DNA of 6,389 nt from Dehalococcoidia bacterium UBA2979 (GTDB taxonomy: Bacteria > Chloroflexota > Dehalococcoidia > UBA2979): positions 1 through 6,389 of the forward strand of contig DEAP01000055.1 in assembly GCA_002348225.1 (NCBI GenBank). The letters are read 5' to 3'. The translations under genes were made by a program, and so were the position numbers. The notes beneath the pieces were generated by a model. The model saw only the letters and a program-made list of their open reading frames with translations, was not told where the DNA came from and made no database searches. Positions 1 through 5,095 of this stretch are shown here, piece after piece (within the stretch, counting starts at the first letter, position 1; the number at the start of each line of letters is the position of its first letter).

Positions 1-1
1 A

Positions 2-85
2 ACATTCGCTTCTAACTTGATGACTGTTATTGCAAGTGACGCTCCAACAGCACCTGTGGTGAACGTCGGTACGCTTACTAGATAA
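2..85 (+). CDS. 3' end of upstream gene, probably SPFH/band-7 domain protein (partial)
   Basis: An open frame enters from the left edge and ends at the TAA at 83-85, giving 27 residues that end in APVVNVGTLTR. This tail, with a hydrophobic MTVIASD stretch followed by PVVNVGTL, resembles from memory the C-terminus of actinobacterial SPFH (stomatin/prohibitin-like) proteins. Those are often followed directly by a very small ribbon-helix-helix gene, as is seen here 17 bases downstream. SPFH proteins are membrane-associated scaffolds that oligomerise into rings. The body of the gene lies outside the window, so the family call rests on the tail and the neighbour only. It could be an unrelated protein. 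Confidence 0.5.
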   Translation, partial: TFASNLMTVIASDAPTAPVVNVGTLTR

Positions 86-102
86 ACTTCTGATTCGGAA
101 AT

Positions 103-261
103 ATGAGTATTGAGCGAAAACAATTTCCATTACGAATGTCCGAGGATCTCTATCGGGCCTTTGAAAGATGGGCAGCGGACGAATTTCGATCAGTTAACGC
201 GCAAATAGAGGCTGTTCTATCTGAAGCGGCAAAAAGGTCCGGAAGATTAAAAGGAAAATAA
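103..261 (+). CDS. Small ribbon-helix-helix (Arc/MetJ-like) DNA-binding protein
   Basis: This 52-residue basic protein begins MSIERKQFPLRMSEDLYRAF. The pattern fits a ribbon-helix-helix fold: a short strand (KQFPLRM, about residues 6-12) that would pair with its dimer mate and enter the DNA major groove, then helix 1 (SEDLYRAFERWAADEF, about 13-28) and helix 2 (SVNAQIEAVLSEAAKR, about 30-45). The RSVNAQIE segment matches the conserved R-S-x-N-x-Q-I-E turn of Arc-type repressors. A short lysine/arginine-rich tail follows. The start at 103 is the only ATG that gives a full domain, and the GGAA just upstream is a weak ribosome binding site. The gene sits 17 bases after the SPFH-like tail and is probably co-transcribed with it. 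No toxin-like partner is adjacent, so it is more likely a standalone regulator or an SPFH-linked accessory than an antitoxin. Its target is unknown. Confidence 0.8.
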   Translation: MSIERKQFPLRMSEDLYRAFERWAADEFRSVNAQIEAVLSEAAKRSGRLKGK

Positions 262-290
262 GTAACAGAAATATCAATGAAAGGAAAATA
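250..290 (+). repeat. 11-bp direct repeat around the RHH stop codon
   Basis: The 11-base sequence AAAGGAAAATA occurs at 250-260 and again at 280-290, exactly 30 bases apart. The first copy covers the last codons of the ribbon-helix-helix gene and runs into its TAA. The second copy supplies the AAAGGA ribosome binding site of the next gene and ends at the A of its ATG. It may be chance in an A-rich stretch, a duplicated ribosome binding site, or a protein-binding site. Confidence 0.5.
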
Positions 291-580
291 TGAAATTTAT
301 ACAAATTATGGAGTTTAATGGCTCCCCGGAAGACGCCGATCAGGCACTTAAGCAGTACATAGAGAAAGCCGATGGCCGATCATATGCACGAAAAGCAACA
401 ATTTGCGTAGATCGAGATAACCCAGAGACACTCATTCAACTCATTGAGTTTGACTCATGGGAAGAAGCACAAAAGAATAACGAACTTGAAATAACTAACG
501 ATGATCATGAAGAGACACAAGATTCATTTGGGGAGATTACGTTTCGAAATCTCGATGTGTTCGCCGAATACAACGTCTAA
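290..580 (+). CDS. Conserved hypothetical protein, predicted ferredoxin-like dimeric alpha/beta barrel
   Basis: A 96-residue soluble protein with no signal peptide or membrane segment. It begins MKFIQIMEFNGS, a first beta strand, followed by a helix (PEDADQALKQYIEKAD, about 13-28). A strand pair follows (KATICVDRDNPETLIQLIEFDSWEEAQKN, about 35-63), and it ends with FRNLDVFAEYNV. The C-x-DRDNP-x-T-x-x-x-x-EF-x-S-x-EEA-x-K-N pattern resembles small actinobacterial proteins with the antibiotic-biosynthesis-monooxygenase-like fold, whose function is mostly unknown. That fold usually forms dimers and occurs in heme-degrading, quinone-oxidising and cofactor-free enzymes, but no catalytic residue can be assigned here. 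The start is supported by AAAGGA at 280-285. It lies 28 bases after the RHH gene and 53 bases before the ABC operon, so it may be the end of the first transcript. Confidence 0.75.
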   Translation: MKFIQIMEFNGSPEDADQALKQYIEKADGRSYARKATICVDRDNPETLIQLIEFDSWEEAQKNNELEITNDDHEETQDSFGEITFRNLDVFAEYNV

Positions 581-610
581 CGACACAATTTGACCATCTA
601 ATCTAACGAC
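576..610 (+). repeat. 9-bp direct repeat between the hypothetical gene and the ABC operon
   Basis: TCTAACGAC occurs at 576-584, across the stop codon of the hypothetical gene, and again at 602-610, 26 bases further on. The second copy falls in the spacer of the candidate promoter at 590-619. A paired site of this kind could be an operator for the ABC operon, but the repeat is short and could be chance. Confidence 0.35.
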
Positions 611-619
611 TAAGAAAAT
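590..619 (+). promoter_or_regulatory. Candidate sigma70-type promoter for the ABC operon
   Basis: TTGACC at 590-595 matches the -35 consensus at five of six positions. It is followed 18 bases later by GAAAAT (614-619), a four-of-six match to TATAAT. Transcription would then start near 626, leaving a very short leader before the ATG at 634. It is the best promoter-like pair in the 53-base gap ahead of the operon, but the -10 is weak and AT-rich sequence gives such matches by chance. Confidence 0.3.
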
Positions 620-633
620 AGAGAAGTGAGACT

Positions 634-1563
634 ATGGAACTAATCACCGTTTCCGGCTTAACAATGCAGTTTGGAAATCACCGTGCATTGGACAACGTTG
701 ATTTCACTGTTTATTCCGGAGTAACAGGATTAGTTGGAGCGAATGGAGCAGGAAAAACCACGTTTATGTCAATTGCGCTTGGTTTACGCAAACCGACGCA
801 GGGGACCATTCGGGTGCTGGCTCTGGAACCAATTAGAGAAGGAGCCGAATTACGATCACTCGTATCGTACGGGCCTGAACGAAATATTCTCCCAGACGAA
901 ATGCCGGCAGTTGATTTTGTCAAACACCTTGCCGAAGTCCGAGGAATACCCAGGAAAGAAGCAAAAACCAGAGCAAGCGACGTGCTGTGGCTCGTCGGCT
1001 TGGGTGAAGAACGTTTCCGACCGATAGGAACAATGTCTACAGGTCAACGACAACGAGTTAAATTAGCGCAAGCAATCGCAGCGGATCCAAAACTCGTTTT
1101 TCTTGACGAACCAACAGATGGACTTGATCCCCTCGCCCGAGACGAAGTTCTCACTCTTATTCGCCAAGTCAGCGAAGAATACGGCATACACATCATGATT
1201 TCTTCACACCTACTTGAAGAAGTCGAGCAGATTTGTGACAACATAGTGGTCCTTAATGCAGGGAAGCTGGTTGTGGCGGGACAATTGGATCAACTCACTG
1301 GTCAAAGCACCGGTATAGAGGTCGAACTTATCCCAATAGATGATCGGCCCGATGCAATAAACGCCGTCGAAAGATCCCTACGTGAAGCTGGATTGACGGT
1401 GAATAGAAAAGCAGACAGTACGGTGTTGCGCATCCAAGATGAGACTTTTGAAACACCTTCAAACCTGATCCGGGACGCGGTAGCTGATGCAGGAGCGAGA
1501 CTTCACCGGATCCAACACCGACGTCGAAGCCTCGAAGACATTATTTTGGACACATCGTCATGA
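634..1563 (+). CDS. ABC transporter ATP-binding protein 1 (ABC-2 / CcmA-like exporter ATPase)
   Basis: A 309-residue cytoplasmic ATPase expected to power an ABC-2 type membrane exporter. Walker A is GANGAGKT (35-42). The ABC signature is the variant STGQRQR (135-141), Walker B is LVFLDEP (154-160), the D-loop is GLDP (163-166) and the switch histidine is in SSH (H192). The Q-loop region reads YGPERN, with Glu82 where glutamine is usual. This variant is also familiar from some CcmA-type ATPases with a PEH or PER motif. Residues after about 225 form a C-terminal regulatory-type domain rather than a second nucleotide-binding domain, so this is a half-ATPase that must dimerise. The ribosome binding site is a weak GAGAAG at 621-626. 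It is the first gene of the four-gene operon, and its stop overlaps the start of permease 1 by four bases. The substrate is unknown. Confidence 0.93.
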   Translation: MELITVSGLTMQFGNHRALDNVDFTVYSGVTGLVGANGAGKTTFMSIALGLRKPTQGTIRVLALEPIREGAELRSLVSYGPERNILPDEMPAVDFVKHLAEVRGIPRKEAKTRASDVLWLVGLGEERFRPIGTMSTGQRQRVKLAQAIAADPKLVFLDEPTDGLDPLARDEVLTLIRQVSEEYGIHIMISSHLLEEVEQICDNIVVLNAGKLVVAGQLDQLTGQSTGIEVELIPIDDRPDAINAVERSLREAGLTVNRKADSTVLRIQDETFETPSNLIRDAVADAGARLHRIQHRRRSLEDIILDTSS

Positions 1564-2435
1564 GTGCAACAGATAACGCAAGAATTCTGGACCGAGGTTA
1601 CCGTCAATTCGACGGTCAGAGACTGGGAATCGGTAGCGCTATTCGCTCAACCGCATGGCAAACCACCAGAAGCATCTTCGGTCTTGGCCGTAAAGCACGA
1701 CACAAGTTCTTTCCAATGGCGATTCTTGGGATCACCTACTTGATTGTTGTCATTCAACTTGCAGCGGTATTTCTTTTTGGTCAAGAAACTGCCGAATTCC
1801 TAACAACAAATTCATGGCAACAAGTCGCACCGGGAATAGTCATGATCCTGTTCGCAGCACTCGTCGCCCCAGATGCGATCGTCAGAGATCAAAAGAACGG
1901 AATGTTTTCGCTCTACATGTCCACTCCGCTCACCAAATCGACATATCTTGCGGCGAAATCTTTCTCCGTAGCAGGATCTATTCTGCTCATTACATTCGGT
2001 CCCGCATTGCTCTACCTCCTCGGGAAGACAATAAAGGGTTTAGGGCCTGATGGGGTAGGGCAATGGTTTGAAACTTTCGCTCGACTTTCCGTCGCTTGTA
2101 TTGTGCTTTCACTTTTCCTTTGTGCGTTCGGTCTTGCTTTTTCCTGTTTTACGAATCGTCGGGCCATCGCGAGCATCGTGGTTCTGCTCGCATATTTAGG
2201 GACTAGCGTCCCAAGCGCGATTCTGTATGACGAAACGAACATCGGCAAGAACATCCTCCTAATAAACCCGATTGAAACGGCATATGAATTCGGAGCCCGC
2301 ATATGTAACTCCCCATCCATTGTCGATAACTACGGAGAAATCACAACAACGTTTATCGCACTTGGGTTCTTTGGCTGGTTTCTAGCGTCCAGTCTCATTC
2401 TTCTGTTTACCTATCAGAAACGTGAGGCGATCTGA
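1560..2435 (+). CDS. ABC-2 type transporter permease 1
   Basis: A 291-residue inner-membrane permease with about six hydrophobic segments at 53-73, 91-108, 135-156, 174-197, 203-222 and 262-284. A basic cytoplasmic N-terminus of about 50 residues carries DRGYRQFDGQRLG and FGLGRKARHKFFP. These resemble the DxGYRRYDGPRLG and FGLGRKAR motifs of a recurrent actinobacterial ABC permease family. The loop VRDQKNGMFSLYMSTPLTKSTYLAAK (108-133) matches the D-x-x-x-G-x-x-x-L-x-x-x-PL-x-R/K coupling region typical of ABC-2 permeases. The ATG lies inside the ATGA overlap with ATPase 1 and has only a weak GGA (1548-1550) upstream, so its translation is probably coupled. It most likely pairs with ATPase 1. 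Transport direction (export) is inferred from the family, and the cargo is unknown. Confidence 0.87.
   Translation: MSATDNARILDRGYRQFDGQRLGIGSAIRSTAWQTTRSIFGLGRKARHKFFPMAILGITYLIVVIQLAAVFLFGQETAEFLTTNSWQQVAPGIVMILFAALVAPDAIVRDQKNGMFSLYMSTPLTKSTYLAAKSFSVAGSILLITFGPALLYLLGKTIKGLGPDGVGQWFETFARLSVACIVLSLFLCAFGLAFSCFTNRRAIASIVVLLAYLGTSVPSAILYDETNIGKNILLINPIETAYEFGARICNSPSIVDNYGEITTTFIALGFFGWFLASSLILLFTYQKREAI
2424..2427 (+). promoter_or_regulatory. Ribosome binding site fixing the ATPase 2 start
   Basis: GTGAGG at 2422-2427 has its GAGG core seven bases before the ATG at 2435. The alternative ATG at 2492 has no purine-rich site at the right distance. This supports the longer protein, with its proline-rich N-terminal extension, as the real product. 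Confidence 0.6.
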
Positions 2436-3400
2436 TGTCTCCCCAACCTCCACCACCTCCCCAATCACAAACAGTCAATCACACTGTGAATATGATTGAA
2501 GTTTCTAACGCCTCAAAATCTTTTGGGAATGTCGTCGCCGTCTCAGACGTAAGCTTCCAACTAAACGCTGGAGTGACAGCGCTACTCGGACCAAATGGGG
2601 CGGGAAAATCAACACTGTTCCGTATGTTATGTGGTCTGACAACCCCAACTTCAGGAACTGTAAAAGTTCTCGGTCGAGATGCACGTCAAGATACGCCTGT
2701 GCGAGGAAAAATTGGTCTCTCTCCCCAACAAGACGCTCTTTTCGATCGGCTCACAGCCTATGAATTTGTAGAAATCGCTGCTAAAACTCACGGCGTAGAA
2801 AATCCAAGAACAGCTACGAATCATGCCCTGATGCTTGTCGACCTTGACACAGTTACAGAAAAAAATGTCGGATCATTCTCAAAAGGTATGCGGCAACGAG
2901 TCAAACTCGCAGCGGCGCTCGTCAATGACCCCGAGATACTCATTCTTGATGAACCTTTATCCGGTTTAGACCCAGTGCAGAGAAACCGAATGATTGAGCT
3001 TTTCCATAATCTCGGATCTCAGGGGAAATGCGTGCTCATCTCCAGCCACATCTTAGATGAAGTCGCCCGGATCGGTTCAGAAGTCCTTGTCATTGCTCAA
3101 GGCCGACTGGCAGCATCAGGCGACTACCGGAGTTTACGAACCCTTATGGAAGACCAGCCACACGTCATCCAAATCACTACCAATCGTGCAAGAGAACTAG
3201 GAGCAGCTCTCCTTCAAAAAGAAATCATCGATGGTGTCACCATTGAAGATGAAACGCTCAACATAACCACATCGACGATAGATGCATTCGGCAGGTCAAT
3301 AGCGTCCTTCGCCAGAGAACTCGACATTAGTCTTATCGAAGTCGCTCCAATGGATGACGATCTTGAATCTGTTTTCCGTTATCTGATAGAGGGGAAATAA
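2435..3400 (+). CDS. ABC transporter ATP-binding protein 2 with polyproline N-terminus
   Basis: A 321-residue ATPase of the ABC-2 exporter type. Walker A is GPNGAGKST (52-60) and the Q-loop is SPQQD (Q98/Q99). The signature is the SKGMRQR variant (149-155), Walker B is ILILDEP (168-174), the D-loop is SGLDP (176-180) and the switch histidine is H205 in ISSH. The C-terminal DDDLESVFRYLIEG is the usual tail of this ATPase family. Unlike ATPase 1 it keeps a canonical Q-loop glutamine. A 19-residue extension before the first strand (MIEVSNASKSFG) contains five consecutive prolines at residues 5-9, a known type of ribosome-stalling motif relieved by EF-P. The ATG overlaps the TGA of permease 1 by one base (TGATG), which suggests reinitiation. 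It probably pairs with permease 2 or forms a mixed ATPase dimer with ATPase 1. Confidence 0.93.
   Translation: MSPQPPPPPQSQTVNHTVNMIEVSNASKSFGNVVAVSDVSFQLNAGVTALLGPNGAGKSTLFRMLCGLTTPTSGTVKVLGRDARQDTPVRGKIGLSPQQDALFDRLTAYEFVEIAAKTHGVENPRTATNHALMLVDLDTVTEKNVGSFSKGMRQRVKLAAALVNDPEILILDEPLSGLDPVQRNRMIELFHNLGSQGKCVLISSHILDEVARIGSEVLVIAQGRLAASGDYRSLRTLMEDQPHVIQITTNRARELGAALLQKEIIDGVTIEDETLNITTSTIDAFGRSIASFARELDISLIEVAPMDDDLESVFRYLIEGK
3389..3394 (+). promoter_or_regulatory. Ribosome binding site of permease 2
   Basis: GAGGGG at 3389-3394 lies five bases before the ATG at 3400, inside the end of the ATPase 2 gene. It is a stronger site than those of the first two operon genes, so permease 2 may be initiated independently as well as by coupling. 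Confidence 0.6.
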
Positions 3401-4131
3401 TGGCTACAGTTTCACCACTTCGAGCAGTCATCTTGACCCACAATGTGCTACTCAAACAACTCATTACCAAAGGTCGCCTTATCGCGATCACTATCTTCGG
3501 CCTGCTCCCAATTCTTCTTGGCTGGGTTATCGGACGTCAAAGCGAGGACCCATTGGAAGCAGGGGCCGGATTCATTTCCTACATGGGGTTAGCAATCCTC
3601 ATACCAGTCGTAGCTCTAATTTTCGCTTCGGCATCGCTTGGAGACACGCGAGAAGATGGAACGCTCGTGTACTTGTGGCTACGGCCAATCTCGCGATGGT
3701 CTGTTACAGGTGGAGCATGGGCCGCTAGCGCCGTCATCACGCTACCGCTGACTGTAATCCCAATGGCTATTGCAGCTATTCTCTTAGACGTCGGAAGTGC
3801 ACTCATAATTGCGACTATTCTCACGTCTGTTCTTGCAGTACTCGCCTATTGCGGAATTTTTCTCCTACTAGGCCTTTTGGTGAAGAACCCTGTCATATGG
3901 GGCCTCGCCTATATTTTTATCTGGGAAGCAATAGTCGCTAGTTTCGCAAAACCCGCTGCCGCCTTGGCGGTATCTGGTTATAGTCGGGCGATTATCACCG
4001 GAAGAACCGGTGTCGATTTTGACTTTTTGTTCAGCCCGTCACAAACCATAAGCATTTTTATGCTGATTGTGATTATGGCAGTATCCATGGGCATAACGAC
4101 ATTTCGGCTGAGCCGAATAGAAGTCCCATAA
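3400..4131 (+). CDS. ABC-2 type transporter permease 2
   Basis: A 243-residue hydrophobic protein with about six membrane segments, roughly at 27-46, 57-79, 105-129, 131-160, 164-190 and 216-236. Between the second and third segments, GDTREDGTLVYLWLRPISRWSV (81-102) matches the conserved cytoplasmic D-x-R-E-x-G-T-L-x-Y-L-x-x-R-P-x-S-R coupling motif of ABC-2 permeases. It is shorter than permease 1, lacks the DRGYRQFDG N-terminal region and shows no obvious sequence similarity to it, so the two permeases are not recent duplicates. The ATG overlaps the stop of ATPase 2 by one base (TAATG). Its stop lies 11 bases from the stop of the convergent oxidoreductase gene, so it is the last gene of the operon. 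The substrate is unknown. Confidence 0.87.
   Translation: MATVSPLRAVILTHNVLLKQLITKGRLIAITIFGLLPILLGWVIGRQSEDPLEAGAGFISYMGLAILIPVVALIFASASLGDTREDGTLVYLWLRPISRWSVTGGAWAASAVITLPLTVIPMAIAAILLDVGSALIIATILTSVLAVLAYCGIFLLLGLLVKNPVIWGLAYIFIWEAIVASFAKPAAALAVSGYSRAIITGRTGVDFDFLFSPSQTISIFMLIVIMAVSMGITTFRLSRIEVP
4103..4117. other. Short GC-rich hairpin at the 3' end of permease 2
   Basis: TTCGGC and GCCGAA form a perfect 6-bp stem around a TGA loop, 11 bases before the permease 2 stop codon. No T run follows on either strand, so it does not look like a classical intrinsic terminator. It might stabilise the end of the mRNA at this convergent junction, or it may be a by-product of the coding sequence. Confidence 0.3.
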
Positions 4132-4142
4132 AGCTCGTAGAT

Positions 4143-5018
4143 TCAGGATACGAACGAGTCAACGATTTTAGTTAACCCCTCAAGCTCTAGCAGGACAGCA
4201 TCTGGATCCTGCGGCCAAATCGTAAAAACAAGCCGATCAATATTGAGTTGAGCAAGTTCTTCAAGTTCGTCAACAGCTTTAGGAGCGTTCATTACCGTCA
4301 TAGAGATCGACGCAGGATCCCGACCAGCTTCTTCAGCTAATCTCCGAACCTTTACCACCTCTTTCGCGAAAGAACCTTTCGGGCTCCTGATCGGCATCCA
4401 ACCATCTCCCCACTCAAATAAATGTCCAAGCAACTTCGGACCACTTCCACCGCCAACAAGCAACGGGATATCGCCAGCTGGTTTTGGCCATGACCATGAA
4501 GGCTCAAGACTTTGCAAAGTACCATCAAATGCGGCCTCGTCCTGAGTCCATAACGCTTTCATGATTCCAATGTTGTCTCGTGTTCGGGTATACCGGTCAG
4601 AGAACTTATATCCGTGCGACTCGTACTCTTCGCGGTTCCATCCGAAACCGACCCCAAGCTCGACTCGTCCTCCGGAATGGAAATCAAGTGTTGCAATCTG
4701 CTTTGCTAACCACACTGGATCGTGCTGCGCCACCAATGTTACCGCCGTTCCTAACACCAGAGTATCTGTTGCCGCTGCAGCCATAGAAAGAGAAACCAGC
4801 TGATCATTCAGGTGCCAATATACGTCAGGTAATTCTTCGCGACCAGGAGCAGCTCCAGGAAATGGGGTAGCCCGGCTAGAAGGAATATGGGAATGTTCTG
4901 GAAGCCAAAGAGATTCAAACCCTCTATCCTCTACTTCTTTCGCTAAGTGGTCAGGCGGAAGAGTATGACAGGTCGCCAACATCGTAATACCTAGTTCTGG
5001 AAGCTTTTTTTCAGACAT
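4143..5018 (-). CDS. LLM-class (luciferase-like) F420-dependent oxidoreductase
   Basis: A soluble 291-residue TIM-barrel enzyme of the bacterial luciferase-like superfamily. Numbered from the ATG at 5018, an early strand carries ESLWLPEH (35-42). The core motif GTAVTLVAQHDPVWLAKQIATLD followed by SGGRVELGVGFGW spans about 90-127 and is typical of the F420-dependent Rv2161c-like branch. IPLLVGGGSGPKLL (184-197) is the conserved late phosphate-binding region. The cofactor is probably F420 rather than FMN, judging by the family, and the substrate cannot be read from the sequence. An in-frame ATG eight codons upstream (5042) is possible. However, GGAGG at 5031-5027 sits eight bases before the ATG at 5018, and the upstream codons are that ribosome binding site read as Arg/Glu, so 5018 is preferred. 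It is convergent with the ABC operon and divergent from the aminotransferase. Confidence 0.9.
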   Translation of the reverse strand: MSEKKLPELGITMLATCHTLPPDHLAKEVEDRGFESLWLPEHSHIPSSRATPFPGAAPGREELPDVYWHLNDQLVSLSMAAAATDTLVLGTAVTLVAQHDPVWLAKQIATLDFHSGGRVELGVGFGWNREEYESHGYKFSDRYTRTRDNIGIMKALWTQDEAAFDGTLQSLEPSWSWPKPAGDIPLLVGGGSGPKLLGHLFEWGDGWMPIRSPKGSFAKEVVKVRRLAEEAGRDPASISMTVMNAPKAVDELEELAQLNIDRLVFTIWPQDPDAVLLELEGLTKIVDSFVS

Positions 5019-5026
5019 TTCTTCTT

Positions 5027-5032
5027 CCTCCC
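5027..5032 (-). promoter_or_regulatory. Strong ribosome binding site of the LLM oxidoreductase
   Basis: The minus strand reads GGGAGG here, within a longer purine run, eight bases upstream of the ATG at 5018. It decides the start codon and argues against the in-frame ATG at 5042, which would translate the site itself. Confidence 0.75.
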
Positions 5033-5083
5033 TTCCATACATTTCTAGCAGTACAGATGACGAAAGAACGGAAAATGCCCAAT

Positions 5084-5087
5084 AGGA
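5084..5087 (+). promoter_or_regulatory. Ribosome binding site favouring the aminotransferase start at 5096
   Basis: AGGA at 5084-5087 is eight bases before the ATG at 5096. The in-frame ATG at 5057 has no purine-rich site, and the one at 5075 has only a weak ACGGA immediately upstream. Confidence 0.5.
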
Positions 5088-5095
5088 TACGTTTC

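Larger units (their letters stand above)
5019..5095. promoter_or_regulatory. Divergent intergenic region between oxidoreductase and aminotransferase
   Basis: With the preferred starts (5018 minus, 5096 plus), 77 bases separate the two divergent genes and must hold both promoters unless these lie inside the genes. On the minus strand an extended -10-like TGCTAGAAAT lies near 5041-5050, but with no clear -35. On the plus strand TACAGAT (5052-5058) is a weak -10 candidate. Such close spacing suggests overlapping, possibly co-regulated promoters. Confidence 0.3.

Noticed and set aside
103..580. Toxin-antitoxin pair formed by the RHH gene and the next gene
   Set aside because: The downstream protein has a ferredoxin-like barrel pattern and no RelE, PIN, MazF or HicA-like features, so nothing supports a toxin.
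734..1027. 97-residue open frame on the plus strand inside ATPase 1
   Set aside because: It overlaps the Walker A to signature region of a clear ABC ATPase in another frame, and its product shows no domain-like pattern.
2012..2320. 102-residue minus-strand frame opposite permease 1
   Set aside because: It is the antisense shadow of membrane-segment codons, and the sense strand has a convincing six-segment permease.
4999..5011. T-run in AGCTTTTTTTC as an intrinsic terminator
   Set aside because: It lies inside the oxidoreductase gene, where it encodes consecutive lysines, and no stable stem precedes it on the plus strand.
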